Assembly: GCA_022616275.1 (NCBI GenBank)
Contig: JAKEFB010000182.1
Location: 62,001 to 126,000, forward strand
DNA length: 64,000 nt
DNA from: Chloroflexota bacterium
GTDB lineage: Bacteria; Chloroflexota; Anaerolineae; Promineifilales; Promineifilaceae
Direction of reading: 5' to 3'
Shown: positions 40,613-49,122 of the stretch, one piece after another
How the letters are laid out: the number at the start of each line of letters is the position of its first letter
Position numbering within the stretch: the stretch's first letter is position 1
Position numbers and translations under genes: made by a program
The notes under the pieces: model-generated
The model's input: the letters and a program-made list of their open reading frames with translations, nothing else
What the model was told of the DNA's origin: nothing
The model's database searches: none

Positions 40613-42628
40613 TTATCCAGGTGGCCACCCCAGCGTCTCTAGAAAAATGGTGTCCCCACTGGCCTGCTCACCCACCACCGGTAGCCGGGCCCCTGTCTCC
40701 CGCAAATACATGCCGGTCTGAAGCGTATACATACCGGCCGGCAACTCCGGCGGCAACTCAATCTGGTAAGGGTCGCGGACCACGTCTCCTGGCTGCCACA
40801 GGTTGGTTGGAGCCAGCCCCTGGAGCGGCTGCTGGTCGGCCTGGGCCACAATCCGGCCGTCGCCGGCCAGCACGTGAACGAAAACGTCGTATTCGGCCGC
40901 CACCGGGGCCAGGCTTTGCCAGTACAGCGTCAGGCTCAACGGCTGGCCAGCCGCCGGCGGCTGCCAATCGTACCCCAACAGCCGGATGGCCTCGCCCAGC
41001 GTCGCGCTCCGGGCCACCAGCGGTTCCGCTTCGGCAACGTACGGCCAGGCCATCTGGTAAACCACCACGTCCTGTTGGGCAAGGATGGTATACGTATCGG
41101 CCCGCACCTGGTGTACCGGTTGGGCCACGGCCGGGTTTGTGGCAATCTCCCAATGCCACAGAGAAAAGGCCACCATGTACGCCGGCCGCAGCTCTGACAA
41201 AATCCGGGCCGCCACCCGGCTGCGCGCCAGGCCCGGCGGCTGGCTAATAGCCGGCCACATCTCCGGCGAGACCAGGCCGTTCAAATCCACAATCCGCCGT
41301 TGCGAGAGAAAGGTAATCGCCCCAATGTCGTCCACCGCCAGGAGTGCATCGGCTGGCGTGTTGGCCGCCAGCCAATGGCCCAGCCCGACGTCCACGTCCA
41401 GGATTTCGTCCGTGTTCGTCCCCAGCATCGTCGCCCAGTTGCCAAATTGCCACCAGCCACCCAAAAACACCCCCACTCCCACCAAAACCGCCACCCCATA
41501 TCTGGCAACGGTCCGTGACTTCTCTGGCGGGGATTGGCGGATTTGAGGATGAAACCAGGAAAAATCCCCTAATCCCCTAATCCCGGCGAAAGATACCAGC
41601 CAGGCCGCCCCGGCCGCCGCCACGATCATCTGGAAGGGAATCAGGGGCATGGTGTAGCGGCCGTGGTGCCAGACAAACTCTACGATCATGGCCGTGAGTA
41701 GCGGCAGGCTTGCCAGCCACCCCACCACCAGGTGGCTGCGCCGCCACACCGGCCGCAGACCCAACGGGATCAGCAACAGGTTAGTCGGGTTGTCGCTCCA
41801 ATGCAGGAACCCCGTCTTCAGCAAGGTCCGCAGGCTCAGAAAATATTGTGAGCCGACTTTGGCGTAAAAGGTATTGGGCAGCGGCTTCCCGGTCGTGGCC
41901 AGGCCAAACAGGGCGTAGGGCGCAGCCACGCCGCCGTAAACGGCCAGGGAACCCGCCAGGCGGCCCAGCGCCGGCCGCCGGCTCTCTCGCTCCTGTCCCG
42001 CCCTGGCTATCTGCCACACGGTATCTAGGACGGCCAGGCTAAAGAGGGCGTGCCCCTCCGGCCGGAGCTGGCTGGCCAGTCCAAAGAGCAGCGCAGGCAG
42101 CGGCCGCAGCCCCCGCCGGGTGTAAGCCCAGACCGCCACCAGGCTGAAGGCCGTAAAAGCCGTCGTCTCCATGCCGGCCAGCCCGGCCCACACCAGCCGG
42201 CCGCTCAACACCACCCCCCCGGCCGCCAGGCCGGCCGCCAGCCGGCTCCCGGTCAGAGAGCGGGTAAAACCGTAGGTGAGGGCCACCACCAGCAGAAAAA
42301 AAGCAGCGCTCAGGAGCACCGAAAAGCGCACAAAATCCAGGCCCAACCACCCGGCCGGAACCAGGAACAGCGTCCACAGCGGCGCAGTTGAGCCAGGTGT
42401 CGGCTCGCCCGGGTTATAGCTGAAACCATGCCCCTGGCTCAGGTTACGGGCAAACTGGTAATGAATCCAGGCGTCGTCCAGCGGCACGCCCAGCCGGCCG
42501 CCGGTCAACGCCAGCTCGGTCCGCCAGAAGAAAACCAGCGCTGCCACGGCCAGCCCCAGGAGTACGATTAACTCCAGGCGTCCTTCCGCTGCCCGCCAGA
42601 TGATAGACAATAGACGATGAACAACCAT
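40613..42628 (-). CDS. ArnT/GT39-like membrane glycosyltransferase with C-terminal beta domain
   Basis: 671 residues from the ATG at 42628; the open frame further upstream is a shadow of the divergent gene. TM1 LIVLLGLAVAALVFFW, then loop GVPLDDAWIHYQFARNL and GEPTPGSTAPLWTLFL, the GT-C acidic site and acceptor loop. YTMPLIPF ends the TM core. An outer part has ANTPADALLAVDDIGAITFL and DLNGLVSPE, then the shared beta domain (DVFVHVLAGDGRIVAQADQ, LPAGMYTLQTGMYL). Bases 41560-41586 hold AATCCCCT octamers coding part of a loop. An ATG at 42694 would add residues read from CGTCCGT repeats. Confidence 0.8.
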   Translation of the reverse strand: MVVHRLLSIIWRAAEGRLELIVLLGLAVAALVFFWRTELALTGGRLGVPLDDAWIHYQFARNLSQGHGFSYNPGEPTPGSTAPLWTLFLVPAGWLGLDFVRFSVLLSAAFFLLVVALTYGFTRSLTGSRLAAGLAAGGVVLSGRLVWAGLAGMETTAFTAFSLVAVWAYTRRGLRPLPALLFGLASQLRPEGHALFSLAVLDTVWQIARAGQERESRRPALGRLAGSLAVYGGVAAPYALFGLATTGKPLPNTFYAKVGSQYFLSLRTLLKTGFLHWSDNPTNLLLIPLGLRPVWRRSHLVVGWLASLPLLTAMIVEFVWHHGRYTMPLIPFQMIVAAAGAAWLVSFAGIRGLGDFSWFHPQIRQSPPEKSRTVARYGVAVLVGVGVFLGGWWQFGNWATMLGTNTDEILDVDVGLGHWLAANTPADALLAVDDIGAITFLSQRRIVDLNGLVSPEMWPAISQPPGLARSRVAARILSELRPAYMVAFSLWHWEIATNPAVAQPVHQVRADTYTILAQQDVVVYQMAWPYVAEAEPLVARSATLGEAIRLLGYDWQPPAAGQPLSLTLYWQSLAPVAAEYDVFVHVLAGDGRIVAQADQQPLQGLAPTNLWQPGDVVRDPYQIELPPELPAGMYTLQTGMYLRETGARLPVVGEQASGDTIFLETLGWPPG
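41560..41586. repeat. In-gene octamer repeat (AATCCCCT units)
   Basis: Three tandem AATCCCCT/AATCCCGG units inside the GT-C gene, coding GIRGLGDF-type residues in a loop. Confidence 0.7.
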
Positions 42629-42640
42629 AAACGCAGATCT

Positions 42641-42668
42641 GTCGTCTGTCGTCCGTCGTCCGTCGTCC
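42641..42668. repeat. Heptamer repeat (GTCGTCC units)
   Basis: About four CGTCCGT-type heptamers between two divergent GT-C genes; the same unit lies at 15135. Confidence 0.75.
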
Positions 42669-42687
42669 CCCTCCCCAGGATTTTCCC

Positions 42688-42715
42688 TTGTCATTTTAAT
42701 CCATCCCAGTAGAAT
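42688..42715 (+). promoter_or_regulatory. Predicted promoter, leaderless transcript
   Basis: TTGTCA (5/6) at 42688-42693, 16-nt spacer, TAGAAT (5/6) at 42710-42715; ATG at 42722 is 6 nt past the -10. Confidence 0.55.
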
Positions 42716-42721
42716 CTTTTT

Positions 42722-43963
42722 ATGCCGTCGCCCTCTCGCCTGATGCGCATCGTCGTCTTGATCGCGATCCTCTTCAGCCTGGTTGCTGCGGCCGGCCTGG
42801 TTCCACTGCCTTACCGGGCCAACCAATGGGGGTGGTCCAGGGATACCGCGCCCACCCTCCTCAGCCTGGTTCTGCACCTGGCGGCCATCCTTCTCTTTGT
42901 GGCCGGCTGGTGGTTCCTCGGCCGGGAACTGACCACCGATTCCCCGCGCCGCCAGACGTGGCTGGCGCGGGGCGAGCTGGTCGGGCTGGCCCTGCTGGTC
43001 CAGGCCGCCTTTGCCGGGCTGGACCGGCCAGGCGCGTTGAGTACCCTCTTCAACCGGCCGGAGACGCAAACCAGCGGCTATTTTAACGGCGGGCCGCCAA
43101 TTGTCCATCTCCTCTTGTTGCTGCTCATCTTTGTCGCCTCGGCCGCGGCCGTCTGGCCCGCCTACGGCCTGGCCACCCGCCGCTGGGATGCCGCCGCCGG
43201 CTGGCTGGCCGCCGGCCTCGTCGCCCTCCTGCCCGGCCGGCTGCTCTTCACCGCCCGCCTGGAAAGCCTCTTTCCTTTGCTCAGCCTGATGGCCCTCTAC
43301 CTGGTAGACAGCGGCCTGCGCCGCCGGCAACCGCTCTGGGCCGGGCCGGGCGGGTTCCTGACCTCGCTGGAACTCGTGTTAAATTTGCCGGCCGTCACAA
43401 CTCTATTCGTTATTTTGCTCTTTATCATCATACGCCCCGGGTATACCCGGCAACACCGTTGGGCATACCCAAGGAGCTACGGCGCCGCTTTTGGAGTTGG
43501 ATTGATTATTGGCCTACTGCCACTCTCATTAGTTGACCGGTTATGGCCCGGCCTGGCAGGTGGGCTGCTGGCCGGGCGCCAGGATACTGGCTTCAGTTCA
43601 GGACTAATCGTTAGTCTGTACAACGGCATTATCCTGGGCGGACTGCCGGCACTGTTGTTAGCGGTCCCCTGGACATTCCACAAAGCCAGATTACTGGGCA
43701 TGATTCGCGCCGAACCACTGTACCCGGCATTCTGGCTAACCCTGTTGGTTACCCTGATCATTGGTGGTAATACTGGCAGCGCCTGGCTGGCCCTGGCTCC
43801 CTTCGCCGCCGTCCTGGCCGCCCGCTGGCCCTGCCAGCTCCCGGCCGACGTCGGCGAAAACGCCTACGTCCGCCAGCTCCGGGCCTACAACCTCGGCGCG
43901 GCCGTCCTGGCCGCCACCGCCCTCCTCACCCTCGTCCTGGCCCTCCGCTGGCAAACCCTGTAA
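42722..43963 (+). CDS. GT-C-like membrane protein
   Basis: 413 residues, about 10-11 TM segments. TSGYFNGGPPIVHLLLLLL at about 118-136 parallels the THPPGLLV loop of 38601, and the order of helices is similar, but there is no outer beta domain. The middle (about 43375-43760) is clearly less GC-rich and uses different codons from both ends, suggesting a recombinant gene. No acidic GT-C site stands out in loop 1, so it may be a diverged or non-catalytic member. It heads the plus-strand cluster that continues to 49097. Confidence 0.62.
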   Translation: MPSPSRLMRIVVLIAILFSLVAAAGLVPLPYRANQWGWSRDTAPTLLSLVLHLAAILLFVAGWWFLGRELTTDSPRRQTWLARGELVGLALLVQAAFAGLDRPGALSTLFNRPETQTSGYFNGGPPIVHLLLLLLIFVASAAAVWPAYGLATRRWDAAAGWLAAGLVALLPGRLLFTARLESLFPLLSLMALYLVDSGLRRRQPLWAGPGGFLTSLELVLNLPAVTTLFVILLFIIIRPGYTRQHRWAYPRSYGAAFGVGLIIGLLPLSLVDRLWPGLAGGLLAGRQDTGFSSGLIVSLYNGIILGGLPALLLAVPWTFHKARLLGMIRAEPLYPAFWLTLLVTLIIGGNTGSAWLALAPFAAVLAARWPCQLPADVGENAYVRQLRAYNLGAAVLAATALLTLVLALRWQTL

Positions 43964-43986
43964 AGTTAGACTCTTGACTACTCCAT

Positions 43987-44018
43987 CCCCCTCTCCCTCT
44001 CGCTCTCGCTCTAGCTCA
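43987..44018. repeat. Hexamer repeat (CTCTCG/CTCTAG units)
   Basis: Tandem CTCTCGCTCT units in the 62-bp spacer before the methyltransferase gene; same family as 1650-1699. Confidence 0.75.
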
Positions 44019-44025
44019 GGATTCT

Positions 44026-44775
44026 ATGGAACCCGGTGAATACCAAACCATATTCCAGGTCGAAGATCACCACTGGTGGTACGTGGGTATGCAGCGCATC
44101 ACGACCACGTTGCTCGCCCACTTCTACCCCAATCGCGCCGATTTGCACATCCTGGACGCCGGCTGCGGCACCGGGGCAGCCATGACCTACCTGGCTCCCT
44201 TTGGCGCCGTCACCGGTTGCGACCTCTCCGAGCTGGCTCTATCCTTCTGCCGCCGGCGCGGCCTCCGCCGGCTCGGCCGGGCCACCGTCACCCACCTGCC
44301 CTTTGTCGCCGGGAGCTTCGACCTGGTCACCTCCTTCGACGTCCTTTATCACCGCGCCGTCGGCGACTACCACCAGGCCCTGGCCGAGTTTCACCGAGTG
44401 CTCAAACCTGGCGGCCGCCTCTTTTTGCGGCTGCCGGCCTACAACTGGCTGCGCGGCCACCACGATGAGGTTATCCATACTCACCACCGTTTCACGGCCG
44501 GGGAATTAGGCCAGGCTCTGGCCACTGGCCAATTCACCGTCGAGAAGCTATCATACGCCAATACCCTGCTGTTTCCGTTGGCCCTGGGAAAACGCGTGGC
44601 TGAACGCCTGGTTCCGGCCGGGAGTGCGGCGTCGGACATCCAGCCCAACCCACCCTGGCAGGACCGGCTCCTGGCCCGCTTTTTATTGGCCGAGGCTCGC
44701 TGGCTGGCCGGCCGCTCCCTGCCCTTCGGTCTGACAGTCATCGCCATCGGTCGGAAATTAGAGATTGGAGATTAG
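44026..44775 (+). CDS. SAM-dependent methyltransferase (class I)
   Basis: 249 residues. The opening FQVEDHHWWYVGMQRI is common in methyltransferases of glycan clusters. LHILDAGCGTGAAMTYL (about 40-56) is motif I, VTGCDLSELAL motif II, FDLVTSFDVLYHRAVGDY motif IV and EFHRVLKPGGRLFLRLPAY motif VI. It probably methylates a sugar or a lipid intermediate. The last five residues (LEIGD) and the stop are read from the heptamer repeat that begins at 44756. Confidence 0.86.
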   Translation: MEPGEYQTIFQVEDHHWWYVGMQRITTTLLAHFYPNRADLHILDAGCGTGAAMTYLAPFGAVTGCDLSELALSFCRRRGLRRLGRATVTHLPFVAGSFDLVTSFDVLYHRAVGDYHQALAEFHRVLKPGGRLFLRLPAYNWLRGHHDEVIHTHHRFTAGELGQALATGQFTVEKLSYANTLLFPLALGKRVAERLVPAGSAASDIQPNPPWQDRLLARFLLAEARWLAGRSLPFGLTVIAIGRKLEIGD

Positions 44776-44825
44776 AGATTGGAGATTGGAGTTGAAGAGC
44801 ACACTACCTCTAGCTCTAGCTCTAA
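44756..44825. repeat. Heptamer and hexamer repeats between two genes
   Basis: GGAGATT/AGAGATT heptamers (44756-44792), then CTCTAG hexamers (44807-44825). The first run forms the 3' codons of the methyltransferase. Confidence 0.8.
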
Positions 44826-44837
44826 CGACAAGAGAAA

Positions 44838-45614
44838 ATGAACGACAAGAAAATGAGCATCTCCGCCTTCTTCCCGGCCTACAACGACGCCGGGACTATC
44901 GCCAGCATGGTTGTCACCACCCTGCTGACGCTGCGCGAAGTGAGCGACGACTACGAAGTCGTCGTCATCAACGACGGCAGCCGCGACCATACCCCCCAGG
45001 TCCTGGACGAGCTGGCCCGCGTCTATCCCGGCAAGGTGCGCATCATCCACCACCCCAAGAACCGGGGCTACGGCGGCGCGTTGCGCTCCGGCTTTGCCAG
45101 CGCCACCAGGGAGTGGATTTTCTACACCGACGGCGACGCCCAATACGACCCCCGCGAGCTGAAAAACCTGGTCGCCCTGGTGAACGATCACATTGACTTC
45201 GTTAACGGCTGGAAAATTGAGCGCAACGACCCCCTACACCGCATCGTCATCGGCCGGATCTACCAATACGTCATCAAAATCCTCTTCCGCCTCAAGCTCA
45301 AAGACGTGGATTGTGACTTCCGGCTCATGCGCCGCACCGTCTTCGACAAGGTCCAGCTCCACGAGGACAGCGGCGTCATTTGCGTCGAATTAATGAAAAA
45401 GGTCCAGGATAACGGCTTTGCCCTGGCCGAAACGCCCGTCCACCATTACCACCGCGCCTACGGCAAGTCCCAGTTCTTCAACTTCCGCCGCCTGTTCCGC
45501 GTCGCCCTGGACCTGATCCGGCTGTGGTGGCGCTTCGTCGTTCAGAAACAGCATCTCAAAGAATCCGCCCCGCTGCCCTTGGAGACCGGCCAGCCCGAGG
45601 TTAGCCGCCAATAA
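44838..45614 (+). CDS. GT2, polyprenyl-phosphate glycosyltransferase-like (DPM1/ArnC type)
   Basis: 258 residues. ISAFFPAYNDAGTIASMV, VVVINDGSRDHTPQVLDEL, HHPKNRGYGGALRSGF and WIFYTDGDAQYDP (metal-binding DxD) are the order found in dolichol- and undecaprenyl-phosphate sugar synthases; KDVDCDFRLMRR follows as in that group. There are no C-terminal TM helices, as in soluble DPM1. It would make the polyprenyl-phosphate sugar that the GT-C enzymes here need as donor (inference from family). It is between the methyltransferase and SDR genes on the same strand. Confidence 0.85.
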   Translation: MNDKKMSISAFFPAYNDAGTIASMVVTTLLTLREVSDDYEVVVINDGSRDHTPQVLDELARVYPGKVRIIHHPKNRGYGGALRSGFASATREWIFYTDGDAQYDPRELKNLVALVNDHIDFVNGWKIERNDPLHRIVIGRIYQYVIKILFRLKLKDVDCDFRLMRRTVFDKVQLHEDSGVICVELMKKVQDNGFALAETPVHHYHRAYGKSQFFNFRRLFRVALDLIRLWWRFVVQKQHLKESAPLPLETGQPEVSRQ

Positions 45615-45652
45615 CCAATAACGACAAGCCTGTTTCCAGACAACTCCTTACC

Positions 45653-46660
45653 ATGCCCCCGCCCGAAACCGATTTCACTCCCTACTTCCAGGGTAAAAAG
45701 GTCCTCATCACCGGCGGCCTGGGCTTTATCGGCTCTAACCTGGCCCATCGCCTGGTAGAGCTGGGGGCCCACGTGCTCCTGGTAGACTCCCTCATCCCCA
45801 AATATGGCGGCAACGTCTTCAACGTCGCCGATATCCAGGACCGGCTGCGGATCAACATTGCCGACGTGCGCGACGAACACGGCCTGCGCTACCTGGTCCA
45901 GGGCCAGGAGGTGATCTTCAACCTGGCCGGGCAGGTCAGCCACACCGATAGCATGAACGACCCTTACGCCGACCTGGAAATTAACGTCCGCAGCCAGCTC
46001 TCGCTCCTGGAAGCCTGCCGCCACGGCAATCCCCAGGCCAAAATCATCTTTGCCAGCACCCGGCAGATTTACGGCAAGCCGGCCTACCTCCCGGTAGACG
46101 AGAACCACCCCTTGCAACCGGTAGACGTCAACGGCATCAACAAGCTGGCCGGCGAGTGGTATCACATTGTCTACCATCACGTCTACGGCCTGCAAACCGT
46201 TTCCCTGCGCCTGACCAACACCTACGGCCCGCGCATGCGCGTCAAAGACGCCCGGCAAACGTTTATGGGCTGGTGGCTGCGCCAGCTCGTCGAGAGCCAG
46301 ACGCTACAAATTTTTGGCGACGGCCGGCAGGTGCGCGACTTCAACTACGTGGACGACGTGGTCACGGCTCTATTGCTGGTGGTGGTCAATGACTCGGCCA
46401 CCGGCCAGATCTACAACCTCGGCGGCCGCGAACCAATCAGCCTGCTGGATCTGGCCCAACTGCTCATCAATCTCAACCAGGGCGGCCGCTACGACATTGT
46501 CCCCTTCCCCGAAGACCGCCAGCGGATTGACATTGGCGACTACACCGGCGATTACAGCAAGATCCGCCACGAACTGGGCTGGGAACCCCAAATCACCCTC
46601 TGCGACGGCCTGGCCCGGACGCTGGACTATTACCGGGAACACCTGGCGCACTATGTGTAG
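45653..46660 (+). CDS. Nucleotide-sugar epimerase/dehydratase-like SDR with an altered active site
   Basis: 335 residues. VLITGGLGFIGSNLAHRL (about 17-34) binds NAD, DVRDEHGLRYLVQG and VIFNLAGQVSHTDSM follow, IIFASTRQIYG has the catalytic Ser/Thr, and LRLTNTYGPRM and VRDFNYVDDVV belong to the substrate half. At the usual YxxxK the sequence reads VNGINKLAGEW: Lys is kept but Tyr is Asn. I recall similar VNGINK sequences in other bacteria, so it is probably a real subgroup rather than an error. Substrate unknown, most likely an NDP-sugar. Confidence 0.85.
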   Translation: MPPPETDFTPYFQGKKVLITGGLGFIGSNLAHRLVELGAHVLLVDSLIPKYGGNVFNVADIQDRLRINIADVRDEHGLRYLVQGQEVIFNLAGQVSHTDSMNDPYADLEINVRSQLSLLEACRHGNPQAKIIFASTRQIYGKPAYLPVDENHPLQPVDVNGINKLAGEWYHIVYHHVYGLQTVSLRLTNTYGPRMRVKDARQTFMGWWLRQLVESQTLQIFGDGRQVRDFNYVDDVVTALLLVVVNDSATGQIYNLGGREPISLLDLAQLLINLNQGGRYDIVPFPEDRQRIDIGDYTGDYSKIRHELGWEPQITLCDGLARTLDYYREHLAHYV

Positions 46661-46661
46661 A

Positions 46662-46730
46662 AGATTGGAGATTGGAGATTAGTGAGCAACCTTTGGTTGC
46701 CAATCTCCGATCTCCAATCTCTAATCTCCC
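46662..46730. repeat. Heptamer fold-back repeat with conserved core
   Basis: GGAGATT heptamers and their inverse flank a core at 46682-46701 (GTGAGCAACCTTTGGTTGCC) that matches the inverse of 7225-7244 at 19 of 20 bases. It fills the SDR-DegT spacer. Confidence 0.8.
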
Positions 46731-46734
46731 TACC

Positions 46735-47841
46735 ATGAACATCCCCTTCCTCAACCTCCAGGCCGAATACTACCAGCACCAGGAAGAAATAGACGAAGCC
46801 ATTCGCCGTGTCCTCCACAGCGGCCGCTACATTCTCGGCCAGGAAGTCGCCCGCTTCGAGGAGGAATTTGCTGCCTTCTGCGGCACTACCCACGGCGTCG
46901 GCGTCGCCTCCGGTACCGATGCCCTGCTGCTGGCCCTGCGCGCCCTGGACGTCGGCCCCGGCGACGAAGTCATCACCGTGTCCCATACGGCCGTGGCCAC
47001 CGTTGCCGCCATTGAGCTAAGCGGCGCCCGGCCGCTCCTGGTAGATGTAGACCCGGCCACCTGCACCCTCGACCCGGCCCTGCTGGCCGCGGCCATTACC
47101 CCGCGCACCCGGGCCGTCGTGCCCGTCCACCTCTACGGCCAGCCGGCCGACATGGCTCCCATCCTGGCCATCGCCCAGCAACATCATCTGGCCGTCGTCG
47201 AAGATTGCGCCCAGGCCCACGGCGCTTCCTACCAGGGCCGGCCAGTTGGCAGCCTGGGCGACGTGGCCACCTTCAGCTTTTACCCCACCAAAAACCTCGG
47301 CGCCATCGGCGATGGCGGTATCGTCGTTACCAACAAGGCCGGGATTGCCGGCCGGCTGGGTCTGCTGCGCCAGTACGGCTGGCGAGAACGGTACGTCAGC
47401 GCCCTGGCCGGCTACAACAGCCGCCTGGACGAGCTACAGGCGGCCATTTTGCGGGTCAGGCTGCGCCACCTGCCGGCCGCCAACGACATCCGCCGCCGCC
47501 TGGCCCAGGCCTACCACGACCAACTGGCTGACTTGCCTGTGCAACTCCCCTATGAACGGCCGGGCAGCCGCCACGTTTACCATCTCTACGTCGTCCAGAG
47601 CGACCGGCGGGACGCCCTGGCGGCCCACCTGGCCGGCCAGGGCATCGGCACGGCCGTCCACTACCCCGTCCCCGTCCACGTTCAGCCCGCCTATCACCGG
47701 CTGGGCTACGACCCCGGCCACCTGCCCGTCACCGAGCAACTGGCCGGCCGGATTCTCTCTTTACCCCTTTACCCCTCCATGCCGGCCGGACACCTGGAGA
47801 CCGTCGTCGCCGCCATCCGGCATTTTGCCACTGGAATATGA
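46735..47841 (+). CDS. DegT/DnrJ/EryC1/StrS-family aminotransferase
   Basis: 368 residues from the ATG at 46735; the open frame further upstream is repeat sequence. MNIPFLNLQAEYYQHQEEID and LHSGRYILGQEVARFEEEFA open the fold; VASGTDALLLALRAL, ALLAAAITPRTRAVVPVHLYG, VVEDCAQAHGA and SFYPTKNLGAIGDGG with the PLP lysine are all present. It would transaminate a keto-deoxy NDP-sugar; with Gmd in the window a perosamine-type product is possible, but a dTDP-sugar is equally likely. Stop overlaps the next start as ATGA. Confidence 0.9.
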   Translation: MNIPFLNLQAEYYQHQEEIDEAIRRVLHSGRYILGQEVARFEEEFAAFCGTTHGVGVASGTDALLLALRALDVGPGDEVITVSHTAVATVAAIELSGARPLLVDVDPATCTLDPALLAAAITPRTRAVVPVHLYGQPADMAPILAIAQQHHLAVVEDCAQAHGASYQGRPVGSLGDVATFSFYPTKNLGAIGDGGIVVTNKAGIAGRLGLLRQYGWRERYVSALAGYNSRLDELQAAILRVRLRHLPAANDIRRRLAQAYHDQLADLPVQLPYERPGSRHVYHLYVVQSDRRDALAAHLAGQGIGTAVHYPVPVHVQPAYHRLGYDPGHLPVTEQLAGRILSLPLYPSMPAGHLETVVAAIRHFATGI

Positions 47842-49097
47842 CCCGCTTAGAACGCGCCGCCCTTCTAATTCTCCTCGCTTTGCTGGCCCTCCTCCTCTTT
47901 CATTCGCCAGGGACTGTGGACGTAGCCGATTTTATGCTCTGGATGCAAAACGTGGAAACGTATAACCTCCGTTTAGGCTACGCCCTCATCAACGAAGATT
48001 ACCCCCCGTTGACCTCGGCCATCTTGCTCGGCGTCGCCCAGGCCTCCCGGCTTTTCCAGATAGACCCATTTATCGGCTTCAAGCTATCTCTCCTGCTATT
48101 TCTCTCCCTCACCGGCCTGGCGTTTTATCTCTGGACCAGGAACTTCCTTATCACGGCCGCGCTCGTCGCCGCGCTGATTCTGAACAGCATGGGGCTGGCT
48201 TACGTAGACGTTTACTTCATGCCCACCTTCATCCTGGCCTTGTGGGCCTTGCAGAAAAAAAATCTATTGTTAGCCACCCTCTTGTTCTCGGCCACTTGCC
48301 TGGTCAAATGGCAGCCGATCATCATCGCTCCATTCGTCCTTCTCTACACCCTGGAAATTAAGCAGTTGAGCCAGTGGCGCCAGATCAACTTCCGGCGTCT
48401 GTTGCAACAGGGAGTCTTGCCTCTGGCCGTACTGGTCGGCCTATTATTAGCCTTCTTTGGCGCGCAGCCGGTCAAGGCCTTCCAGGCGGCCACTCATGAT
48501 CCCTTCCTGAGTGGCAATGCCTTAAACTTTCACTGGCTTGTTACCTACGTCTATCGCGCCTATTATCCTCACGTCTTCGGTGGGCTCGTTTACGACCAGG
48601 TGACTTTTATTGCCTCGCTGGAACCACACCCGGTCATCCAGGGGGCGCGGCTCATTTTCTACCCCATTTACCTGCTGGTTCTATGGCTGTTTTGGCGGCG
48701 CGAAAAAAGCTTCCCCAACCTCGTCCTTTTCTCCTTGCTGGGCTACCTGGCTTACTTCCTGTTTAACACCGGCGTACACGAAAACCACCTTATCCTGGTC
48801 TGCGTGCCAGCCGCCGTTCTGCTCTGGCTGGACAGGCAACATTTAGGGACCTTTCTCATCTGGTCGCTGGCCGCCAACGCCAACCTGTTCGTCTTCTACG
48901 GCGTAGACGGGCAAGGGCTCCCTTTCAATCGGGTCGTCGGCGGTATAGATTTGACTGTGCCCCTGGCCATCTTTAACGTCCTGGCCTTCGCCGCTTTGCT
49001 GGTCACGGCCGCCAAAGTGACTTCGCCCGCCAGGGACGCAGCCCCGGTGCCCAATCTCAGTGAGGCTGAACCCGACCGGATCCCCCAGCCGCTATAG
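47838..49097 (+). CDS. GT-C membrane mannosyltransferase-like protein
   Basis: 419 residues, about 10-12 TM segments. The first loop has VADFMLWMQNVETYNLRLGYALINEDYPPLTSAI-type sequence: an acidic residue, then a YPPL motif, as in other GT-C enzymes. LVKWQPIIIAPFVLLY and TGVHENHLILVCVPAAVLLW (about 313-332) recall the HExH-like region of eukaryotic-type and GT87 mannosyltransferases. No outer beta domain. It is translationally coupled to the DegT gene by ATGA overlap and lies 5' to the convergent YfhO-like gene. Confidence 0.75.
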   Translation: MTRLERAALLILLALLALLLFHSPGTVDVADFMLWMQNVETYNLRLGYALINEDYPPLTSAILLGVAQASRLFQIDPFIGFKLSLLLFLSLTGLAFYLWTRNFLITAALVAALILNSMGLAYVDVYFMPTFILALWALQKKNLLLATLLFSATCLVKWQPIIIAPFVLLYTLEIKQLSQWRQINFRRLLQQGVLPLAVLVGLLLAFFGAQPVKAFQAATHDPFLSGNALNFHWLVTYVYRAYYPHVFGGLVYDQVTFIASLEPHPVIQGARLIFYPIYLLVLWLFWRREKSFPNLVLFSLLGYLAYFLFNTGVHENHLILVCVPAAVLLWLDRQHLGTFLIWSLAANANLFVFYGVDGQGLPFNRVVGGIDLTVPLAIFNVLAFAALLVTAAKVTSPARDAAPVPNLSEAEPDRIPQPL

Positions 49098-49122
49098 CGT
49101 TGGCACGCAGTAGAATGTTATA

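Noticed and set aside
42629..43330. Upstream extension of the 40613 GT-C gene
   Set aside because: It is antisense to the plus-strand gene at 42722 and has no membrane or domain pattern; the real TM1 begins after ATG 42628.
46672..46734. Extra N-terminal residues for the DegT aminotransferase
   Set aside because: They are translated heptamer repeats; the family start MNIPFLNL is at 46735.
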